Below are positions 57,656-64,000 of a DNA stretch of 64,000 nucleotides, piece by piece; the stretch's first letter is position 1; each line of letters starts with the position of its first letter. The DNA lies in NCBI RefSeq assembly GCF_021650705.1, contig NZ_CP087138.1, positions 4,573,501-4,637,500 on the forward strand, in the 5' to 3' direction. A program made the translations under genes and the position numbers. This stretch comes from Pseudomonas sp. KNUC1026 (GTDB lineage: Bacteria; Pseudomonadota; Gammaproteobacteria; Pseudomonadales; Pseudomonadaceae). The notes below the pieces were generated by a model, which was given only the letters and a program-made list of their open reading frames with translations, searched no databases and was not told the DNA's origin.

Positions 57656-59149
57656 TCAATCGATGAGCATCTTGCCTGTCTCTTCGGCATTGATGTGCCA
57701 GGCTAGTGCTTCGCGGAGCACGTGCGGCGTGTGCCCGCCGCGTTCACAGGCGCGCTCGTAGTAGCTGTTCAGTGCTGCTCTGTAAGCTGGGTGCACGCAG
57801 TTGTCAATGATCACTCGCGCCCTTTCCCGAGGGGCGAGCCCGCGCAGGTCGGCCAGGCCTTGTTCGGTAACCAGAATGTCCACATCGTGTTCGGTATGGT
57901 CGACATGGCTCACCATCGGCACCACGCTCGACAGCGCGCCGGCCTTGGCGACCGACTTGGTCACAAAGATTGCCAAGTGAGCATTCCGGGCAAAATCGCC
58001 CGAGCCGCCGATGCCATTCATCATGCGGGTGCCACACACATGGGTGGAATTGACGTTGCCGTAGATGTCGAACTCCAGGGCCGTGTTGATGCCGATGATA
58101 CCCAGGCGGCGGATCACTTCCGGGTGGTTGGAGATTTCCTGAGGGCGCAGCACCAGGCGGGATTTGTACCGATCGAAATCAGCGAACACCTGCTCATGCT
58201 TGGGCGCCGACAGGGTCATGGAGCTGCCTGAGGCGAACGCCAGCTTGCCTGAGTCGAACAGGTCGAACGTTGAGTCCTGCAGCACTTCGGAATACATGCT
58301 CAGGTTTTCGAACGGTGAATCCAGCAGGCCGTGCATCACCGCATTGGCGATGGTGCCGATGCCTGCTTGCAGTGGCATGAGTTGCGGCGTCAGGCGCCCT
58401 TGCTCCACTTCACTGGTGAAAAATGCCACCAGGTGGTCGGCGATGGCTTTGGTTTCAGCATCAGGCGGCAGCACTGTGGAAGGCGAATCGGTTTGCTCGC
58501 TGATCACGATACCGACGATCTTGGCCGGGTCGATCGGGATGGCCGTGCCGCCGATGCGGCTATCGGCGCGCAGCACAGGGATCGGCTGGCGGGTCGGGCG
58601 GTAGGTGGGGATATAGATGTCGTGCAGGCCTTCCAGCGACAGCGGCTGGGACAGGTTGATCTCGATGATCACCTTTTTGGCCAGGATCGCAAAGCTCGCC
58701 GAGTTACCGACCGAGGTGCTCGGCACGATGTGGCCTTCTTCGGTCAATGCGATCGCCTCGACCACGGCGACGTCCACCGGGTGGATTTGCCGGTTGCGCA
58801 GTTGCTCCACGGTCTCCGACAAATGCTGGTCGATGAACATCACCTTGCCATCGTTAATGGCTTTGCGCAGGGTGCTGTCGACTTGGAACGGCATGCGCCT
58901 TGCCAGCACGCCGGCTTCGGTCAGTTGTTTGTCCAGGTCGTTGCCCAGGCTGGCACCGGTCATCAGGGTGATCTTCAACGGGTGCTGGAGCGCGCGCTGG
59001 GCCAGCGCCTGCGGCACGGCCTTGGCTTCGCCTGCACGGGTAAAGCCGCTCATGCCGACGGTCATGCCGTCTTCGATAAAGGCTGCGGCGTCTGCCGCGG
59101 TCATCACCTTGTTCTGCAAGGCGGGCATGCGGATGCGGTCGGAGTACAT
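57656..59149 (-). CDS. scpC: Acetyl-CoA hydrolase/succinate:CoA transferase family enzyme
   Basis: The 497-residue protein starts MYSDRIRMPALQNKV at 59149; an upstream frame to 59278 is a shadow. It belongs to the Ach1/ScpC type I CoA-transferase family that moves CoA between succinyl-CoA or acetyl-CoA and carboxylates. Signature parts are GMTVGMSGFTRAG near residue 30, PLQAGIGTIANAV, the catalytic Glu in the SEVLQDS region and a GIGGSGDFARNA segment. It probably handles acetate or short acyl-CoA. It lies next to the transhydrogenase operon as in P. putida. Confidence 0.9.
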   Translation of the reverse strand: MYSDRIRMPALQNKVMTAADAAAFIEDGMTVGMSGFTRAGEAKAVPQALAQRALQHPLKITLMTGASLGNDLDKQLTEAGVLARRMPFQVDSTLRKAINDGKVMFIDQHLSETVEQLRNRQIHPVDVAVVEAIALTEEGHIVPSTSVGNSASFAILAKKVIIEINLSQPLSLEGLHDIYIPTYRPTRQPIPVLRADSRIGGTAIPIDPAKIVGIVISEQTDSPSTVLPPDAETKAIADHLVAFFTSEVEQGRLTPQLMPLQAGIGTIANAVMHGLLDSPFENLSMYSEVLQDSTFDLFDSGKLAFASGSSMTLSAPKHEQVFADFDRYKSRLVLRPQEISNHPEVIRRLGIIGINTALEFDIYGNVNSTHVCGTRMMNGIGGSGDFARNAHLAIFVTKSVAKAGALSSVVPMVSHVDHTEHDVDILVTEQGLADLRGLAPRERARVIIDNCVHPAYRAALNSYYERACERGGHTPHVLREALAWHINAEETGKMLID

Positions 59150-59280
59150 GATCGTTATCTCGAAACACGGAAGCAGGGTGCGAAGTCTAGGGCCTCCAAT
59201 GTGAGTGCGTCCCGCTACCAAGGTCGTAAGGGAAGGCTCTAGGGTAGGCTTTTGGTGCAAAACACTATTGCAGATCACGC

Positions 59281-59316
59281 AAAAAAGCCCTGACCCCGGT
59301 CAAGGGGGCAGGGCTT
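59281..59316 (-). terminator. Intrinsic terminator of the pnt operon
   Basis: On the minus strand AAGCCCTG-CCCCC-TTGACC-GGGG-T-CAGGGCTT is followed by TTTTGCG, about 20 bases after the pntB stop. Confidence 0.85.
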
Positions 59317-59335
59317 GTTTGAAGATAGCCGGGCC

Positions 59336-60772
59336 TTACTCGACAGCTTTGACCATGTCCTCGATGACCTTCTTGGCATCCCCGAACACCATCATGGTCT
59401 TGTCCAGGTAGAACAGCTCGTTATCGAGGCCTGCGTAGCCGCTGGCCATCGAGCGTTTGTTGACGATGATGGTGCGTGCCTTGAACGCCTCCAGGATAGG
59501 CATCCCGGCAATCGGAGATTTGGGGTCGTTCTTGGCGGCCGGGTTCACCACGTCGTTGGCGCCCAGTACCAGTACCACATCGGCCTGGCCGAACTCGGCG
59601 TTGATGTCCTCCATCTCGAACACCTGGTCATAGGGCACCTCTGCCTCGGCCAACAGTACGTTCATGTGGCCCGGCATGCGGCCCGCGACCGGGTGAATGG
59701 CGTATTTCACCGTCACACCCTTGTGGGTGAGCTTCTCGGTCAGCTCCTTGAGCGCGTGCTGGGCGCGCGCCACGGCCAGGCCATAACCCGGCACAATGAT
59801 CACGCTGTCGGCATTGCTCAGCAGGAACGAAGCGTCGTCGGGCGAGCCAGACTTGACCGGGCGCTGCTCCTGGCTGCCACCGCCGCTGCCAGCATCCACT
59901 GCACCACCGAAACCGCCGAGGATGACGTTGAAGAACGAGCGGTTCATGGCCTTGCACATGATGTAGGACAGGATCGCGCCGGACGAGCCGACCAGCGAGC
60001 CTGCAACGATCAGCATCGAGTTGTTCAGTGAAAAGCCGATCCCTGCAGCAGCCCAGCCCGAATAGCTGTTGAGCATCGACACCACCACCGGCATGTCGGC
60101 ACCGCCGATAGGGATGATGATCAGCACGCCGAGCACGAAGGCCAGCGCCAGCATCAGGGCGAAGGCTGTGTAGTTGCCGGTGAACATGAACGTCAGCCCC
60201 AGGCCGAGCGTCGCCAGGCCGAGTGCGAGGTTGAGCATATGTTGCCCGCTGAACTGCACGGGCGCACCCTGGAACAGGCGGAACTTGTACTTGCCCGAGA
60301 GCTTGCCGAAGGCGATGACCGAACCGGAAAAGGTGATCGCGCCGATAGCCGCGCCCAGGAACAGCTCAAGGCGGTTGCCGGCGGGGATCGGGTCGCCCAG
60401 CAGCGCAACGATACCCAGCGATTGCGGCTCCACCACTGCCGCCACAGCGATGAACACTGCGGCCAGGCCGATCATGCTGTGCATGAACGCGACCAGCTCC
60501 GGCATCTTGGTCATCTCGACACGCTTGGCCATGACCGCGCCTGCGCTGCCACCGATCAGCAGGCCGAGGATTACCCAGGCAAGGCCGGTGACTGCCAGTT
60601 CGCTGCCCAGCTTGAAGATCAGCGCGACCGTAGTCAGCGCAGCGATTGCCATGCCGGCCATGCCGAACAGGTTGCCGCGGCGCGAGGTGGTCGGGTGCGA
60701 AAGCCCCTTGAGCGCCTGGATGAAACACACCGAAGCGATGAGGTACAGCAAGGTGACCAGGTTCATGCTCAT
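59336..60772 (-). CDS. pntB: NAD(P) transhydrogenase subunit beta
   Basis: The 478-residue beta subunit starts MSMNLVTLLYLIASV at 60772. About nine membrane segments are followed by the NADP(H)-binding domain III, seen as IIVPGYGLAVARAQHA, HPVAGRMPGHMNVLLAEA and LVLGANDVVNPAA. It uses the proton gradient to drive NADPH formation. The ATG overlaps the pntAB stop (four bases). The longer open frame to 61132 is the shadow of the overlapping pntAB gene. Confidence 0.95.
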   Translation of the reverse strand: MSMNLVTLLYLIASVCFIQALKGLSHPTTSRRGNLFGMAGMAIAALTTVALIFKLGSELAVTGLAWVILGLLIGGSAGAVMAKRVEMTKMPELVAFMHSMIGLAAVFIAVAAVVEPQSLGIVALLGDPIPAGNRLELFLGAAIGAITFSGSVIAFGKLSGKYKFRLFQGAPVQFSGQHMLNLALGLATLGLGLTFMFTGNYTAFALMLALAFVLGVLIIIPIGGADMPVVVSMLNSYSGWAAAGIGFSLNNSMLIVAGSLVGSSGAILSYIMCKAMNRSFFNVILGGFGGAVDAGSGGGSQEQRPVKSGSPDDASFLLSNADSVIIVPGYGLAVARAQHALKELTEKLTHKGVTVKYAIHPVAGRMPGHMNVLLAEAEVPYDQVFEMEDINAEFGQADVVLVLGANDVVNPAAKNDPKSPIAGMPILEAFKARTIIVNKRSMASGYAGLDNELFYLDKTMMVFGDAKKVIEDMVKAVE

Positions 60773-61089
60773 GGCTTGTTGCCCTCGGCTTTCTTGTCTT
60801 TCTTCTTGAACATTTCCAGCATGCGGCGGGTGACCAGGAAGCCCCCGAACACGTTGACCGCTGCCAAGGCGACGGCCAGAACCCCCATGACCTTGCCCAA
60901 AGGCGTAACGGTCAGCGCGGCAGCCAGCATTGCGCCAACGATCACGATGGCAGAGATTGCATTGGTAACGGCCATCAGCGGTGTGTGCAGCGCGGGAGTG
61001 ACGTTCCATACCACGTGGTAACCCACGTAGATGGCTAGCACGAAAATGATGAGGTTGTAGACCCCGTGGGAAATCAGCATGTCTTCCAT
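60769..61089 (-). CDS. pntAB: NAD(P) transhydrogenase subunit alpha-2
   Basis: The 106-residue membrane part of the split alpha subunit, with three or four hydrophobic segments (LIIFVLAIYVGYHVV, AIVIVGAMLAAAL and others) and the conserved TPLMAVTNAISAIVIVG block. It ends FKKKDKKAEGNKP. The split pntAA-pntAB form is typical of Rhodospirillum and Pseudomonas, unlike E. coli's single pntA. It begins 11 bases after pntAA and overlaps pntB. Confidence 0.95.
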   Translation of the reverse strand: MEDMLISHGVYNLIIFVLAIYVGYHVVWNVTPALHTPLMAVTNAISAIVIVGAMLAAALTVTPLGKVMGVLAVALAAVNVFGGFLVTRRMLEMFKKKDKKAEGNKP

Positions 61090-61100
61090 AGCAGTACTCC

Positions 61101-62222
61101 TCAGGCGTTCTTGCGCACGGCCTGGCCGTCACGGCACATCAGGCAGGCGGCGACGATGTCGTCTTCCAGGTTGATGTTCAGGTTGCCTTGCGCGTCGAAG
61201 ATCAACCGGGTGAAGTCGAGCAGATTGCGGGAGTACAGCGCCGAGGCATCGGCGGATACCTGGGCGGGCAGGTTGCTGGGGCCGACAATGGTTACGCCGT
61301 TCTGCACCACCACCTGGTCGGCCTGGGTCAGCGGGCAGTTGCCGCCTTGCACGGCGGCTAGGTCTACGATCACCGCACCGGGCTTCATCTGCGCAACCGT
61401 CTCGGCGCTGAGCAGGGTCGGCGCCTTGCGCCCAGGGATCAGCGCGGTAGTGATGACGATATCGGCCTGTTTGGCTCGCTCGTGCACGGCCTGCGCCTGG
61501 CGCTGCATCCAGCTGGCAGGCATCGGGCGGGCATAGCCGCCTACGCCTTGCGCGCACTCGCGCTCTTCATCGGTTTCGAACGGCACGTCGATGAATTTGG
61601 CGCCAAGCGATTCGATCTGCTCCTTTACAGCAGGGCGCACGTCGGAAGCCTCGATCACTGCGCCCAGGCGCTTGGCGGTTGCGATGGCCTGCAAGCCGGC
61701 CACTCCTGCGCCCAGCACCAGCACGCGTGCGGCTTTGACGGTGCCGGCGGCGGTCATCAGCATGGGCATGAAACGCGGGTAATACTGGGTAGCCAGCAGC
61801 ACGGCACGGTAGCCGGCGATATTGGCTTGCGACGACAACACGTCCAGGCTCTGCGCTCGCGACGTGCGGGGCGCCGCTTCCAGCGAAAACGCAGTGATGC
61901 CGCGCGCTGCCATTCGGGCGATGTTGCTGTTGTCGAAGGGGTTGAGCATGCCGATCAGCACGCCACTGGCGTTGATCGAGGCCAGCTCCTGTTCGGAGGG
62001 TGCTATTACCTTGAGCACAACGTCGGCACCCAGCGCTTGGTCCGCACTTCCCAATTGAGCACCAACTGCCTCATAGGCGGCATCGGTAATGCTTGCCGAT
62101 GTACCTGCGCCACGCTCCACGGTCACACGGTGGCCCTGGCCGAGCAGTTTCTTGATCGTCTCGGGTGTTGCCGCTACCCGCGTTTCGCCAGGGTAAGTTT
62201 CGAGAGGGACGCCTATATGCAC
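61101..62222 (-). CDS. pntAA: NAD(P) transhydrogenase subunit alpha-1
   Basis: The 373-residue soluble NAD(H)-binding domain I. A GTG at 62222 preceded by CAGGAG gives MHIGVPLETYPGETRVAATP, the normal N-terminus of the family; the longer frame is spurious. The nucleotide fold is VLVLGAGVAGLQAIATAKRLG, given as about residues 165-185, and a mobile loop with YARPMP is seen later. It heads the pntAA-pntAB-pntB operon. Confidence 0.95.
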   Translation of the reverse strand: MHIGVPLETYPGETRVAATPETIKKLLGQGHRVTVERGAGTSASITDAAYEAVGAQLGSADQALGADVVLKVIAPSEQELASINASGVLIGMLNPFDNSNIARMAARGITAFSLEAAPRTSRAQSLDVLSSQANIAGYRAVLLATQYYPRFMPMLMTAAGTVKAARVLVLGAGVAGLQAIATAKRLGAVIEASDVRPAVKEQIESLGAKFIDVPFETDEERECAQGVGGYARPMPASWMQRQAQAVHERAKQADIVITTALIPGRKAPTLLSAETVAQMKPGAVIVDLAAVQGGNCPLTQADQVVVQNGVTIVGPSNLPAQVSADASALYSRNLLDFTRLIFDAQGNLNINLEDDIVAACLMCRDGQAVRKNA

Positions 62223-62561
62223 CTTTTTATTCTCCTGCGGTTTTTTGCGCAAACAGCCGCGCGCGCCGATAGCGCGTGTGTGCCCAATGTTGAGGGTCGG
62301 GGCCGGTCCGAGGAGCCGGGAGGATGCATTGTGCGTATGAAAGCGGAGAAGTTGCAACTGAGTAAATTGAATGTTTTTAGTTGAAGCGTTTAAGTGGTTG
62401 ATTATTATTGATAAATAATTGATTTATATAGAAAAATTAGATTTGCGATAATTTGCCGCAGTGTTCGAAATAGCACACAGGCTAATAATATTCATAGCTC
62501 CTATTCTTCCCCGGAATTCGCCGAGTTATAGCTCCTATTCTCTCGGGTTATTTGTTTTGAG
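62223..62561. other. AT-rich intergenic region with a 14-base direct repeat
   Basis: The 339-base gap between pntAA and the LysR gene holds the pnt promoter. It is AT-rich from 62390 to 62460. ATAGCTCCTATTCT is repeated directly at 62494-62507 and 62528-62541, 34 bases apart. No coding frame is seen. Confidence 0.55.
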
Positions 62562-63469
62562 TTATAGGTGCAATGCATTCCGGGAATACTTGCCGGAACT
62601 TTCGATCAACCAGTCCTTGAAACTTTTGACCAAGCTGTTCTGCGCCTTTCGATCCGGCACCATCAGGTAATAGGCCTTTTCACTGGGCGCGGTCGAGGGG
62701 TTTGCGATTACAAGCTGCCCGCTAGCCAGTTCGCGAGAGATCAGGAAGGGGGGATGAGGGCTATACCCATGCCATGGCTGGCGGCCATGGCCAGCATCGA
62801 GAACAGCTCGTAGCGGGGGCCGGTCATGTCTCGGGCGGCCTGCACCCCGCAGTGGTTGAACCACTGCCGCCATGCATAGGGGCGGGTGCTCTGCTGAAGC
62901 AAGGGGCGCTTGGCGATCTCGGCAGGGGCCAGCGGCTCGCCATCGTTCAATAATGCGGGGCTGCATACGGGGACCGCGTTTTCTGCCATCAAGCGGAAGG
63001 CCTGGGTGCCTGGCCAGTCGGCATCGCCGTAATAGATAGCAGCGTCAAAAGGGGTGTCGGCGAACAGGAAAGGGCGTGTGCGGTTGGTCAGGTTCACCAT
63101 GGCCTGGGGATGTTGCCGCTGAAAGTCCCCCAACCTGGGGAGTAGCCATTGCGTTCCGAAGGTGGGTACTACTGCCAGCTCCAGCGCATTGCTGCCCTGC
63201 TGGCCCATGATCGACAGCGTGTCGCGCTCCACGGCGTCCAATTGCTCACTGACCCTGCGGCTATAGGCCAGGCCCGCCTCGGTCAACTTCACGCCACGGC
63301 GGGTACGCTTGAACAGCTCGACATTGAGAAAGGCTTCAAGCGATGCGATCTGGCGGCACACCGCGCCTTGGGTGAGTGAGAGCTCCTGCGCCGCGCGAGT
63401 GAAGCTTTCATGCCGGGCTGCCGCCTCGAAGCTGATAAGGGCGGCAGTGCTGGGAATCTTGCGGCGCAT
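62562..63469 (-). pseudogene. gcdR: LysR-family regulator of glutarate catabolism (GcdR), one frameshift
   Basis: The protein starts MRRKIPSTAALISFEAAARH at 63469 and has the LysR HTH (SFTRAAQELSLTQGAV, then CRQIASLEAFLNVELF) and sensor domain. The break lies at 62748-62753, where six plus-strand G stand where seven are needed. The last part SRELASGQLVIANPS to SGKYSRNALHL continues in another frame to 62562. It is divergent from gcdH, so it is most likely the GcdR activator of glutaryl-CoA dehydrogenase. Confidence 0.85.
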
Positions 63470-63615
63470 CTTGCTGTGCCTTTTTAATTGGTTGATAGAT
63501 CGGGTTTTGCGCTTTTCGGAGTGAGAAATCAACACAACAGGCTGCAATTTCTTCGTTTGAGCGGGTTGGCAGGCTTGGCTAGGCTTGATGCACTGACTTC
63601 CACGAGGTAATGCAG

Positions 63616-64000
63616 ATGGCCGCCAAAGCGAGTTTCAATTGGGCTGACCCACTTTTGCTCGATCAGCAGCTGAGCGACGAAGAGCGAATGGTGCGCGACA
63701 GCGCAGCGCAGTTCGCCCAGGAAAGCCTTTTGCCCAGGGTATTGGATGCATTCCGCCATGAGCGCACTGACGTCGCCATCTTCCGCGAGATGGGCGAGGT
63801 CGGCTTGCTTGGCGCCACGCTCCCCGAGCAATACGGCGGCAGCGGCCTCAATAACGTGTGCTACGGGCTCATAGCCCGTGAGGTGGAGCGCATCGACTCG
63901 GGCTACCGCTCAATGATGAGTGTGCAATCCTCACTCGTGATGGTGCCCATCCATGAATTCGGGAGCGAGGCACAGAAACAGAAGTACCTGCCCAAGCTCG
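63616..64000 (+). CDS. gcdH: Glutaryl-CoA dehydrogenase, 5' part
   Basis: The first 128 codons of an acyl-CoA dehydrogenase; the gene runs off the right edge. The start at 63616 (MAAKASFNWADPLLLDQQL) has CGAGG eight bases upstream. The N-terminal helical domain with ERMVRDSAAQFAQE and EMGEVGLLGATLPEQYGGSG and the YRSMMSVQSSLVMVPI block match glutaryl-CoA dehydrogenase of lysine and glutarate breakdown. FAD-dependent; divergent from gcdR. Confidence 0.93.
   Translation, partial: MAAKASFNWADPLLLDQQLSDEERMVRDSAAQFAQESLLPRVLDAFRHERTDVAIFREMGEVGLLGATLPEQYGGSGLNNVCYGLIAREVERIDSGYRSMMSVQSSLVMVPIHEFGSEAQKQKYLPKL

Noticed and set aside
59336..61132. A pntAB-pntB fusion protein of 598 residues
   Set aside because: The upstream 120 codons overlap pntAB in another frame and are not homologous to it. 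The known start MSMNLVTLLYL at 60772 is present.

Overview
The window looks like a chromosomal segment of a Pseudomonas putida-group bacterium. The GC-rich coding pattern and many neighbourhoods recall P. putida and P. aeruginosa: prlC-yheV, dsbA/engB/polA with a small-RNA locus between the last two, znuA/zur-znuCB, katE, metNIQ, carbonic anhydrase-SulP, algB-kinB, and scpC/pntB-pntAB-pntAA/gcdR-gcdH. This is recognition from protein reading, not a database search, so the species is not fixed.

Layout. 1-5.7 kb: two paralogous lipoproteins, a zinc aminopeptidase-like lipoprotein, a HAD phosphatase with a gamma carbonic anhydrase, and oligopeptidase A with a YheV zinc ribbon. 5.7-9.3 kb: an accessory unit with a GntR regulator, a divergent glucarate dehydratase (gudD) and an IS3-family element lying inside the gudD terminator. 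9.3-17.4 kb: a diguanylate cyclase, dsbA, engB, an ErsA-like sRNA, polA, a DUF2782 protein and thrB. 17.4-26.1 kb: high-affinity zinc uptake (znuA | zur-znuC-znuB), a lipoprotein, the large catalase katE, and methionine import (metN-metI-metQ). 26.1-31 kb: a CSS-EAL c-di-GMP phosphodiesterase, an AmiD-type amidase, a LysR regulator and a radical-SAM gene behind a LexA box. 31-40.4 kb: beta carbonic anhydrase with a SulP transporter, a conserved hypothetical, an orphan SCO1/SenC, KinB-AlgB, then small envelope proteins (BON, DUF1328, Ivy-like). 40.7-49.8 kb: transporters and membrane proteins (gltP, SpmAB-like, DUF5924, M16, Na/Pi, TerC, CitMHS). 49.8-57.4 kb: an accessory block with a VasX-like type VI effector and putative immunity protein, a zincin/DUF4105 protein with three tandem DUF2388 proteins, and a DUF1127 protein. 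57.6-64 kb: CoA-transferase, split proton-translocating transhydrogenase, and the glutarate regulator and dehydrogenase.

About 20 single- or double-base frame breaks interrupt 14 otherwise well-conserved genes, including polA and thrB. Those that can be resolved to a base are mostly in homopolymer runs. Consensus error is the simplest explanation. I list each such gene once over its full extent as frameshifted.

The most interesting parts are: the VasX-like effector, whose C-terminus and immunity neighbour are clearly AT-richer; the DUF2388 x3 plus zincin/DUF4105 operon, which shares a repeated ACTGTAC motif with the DUF1127 promoter region; an SOS-box-driven radical-SAM gene whose third cluster cysteine reads as arginine; the IS3 insertion into a terminator stem with a clean 4-bp duplication; and the absence of the aa3 oxidase cluster next to SCO1.
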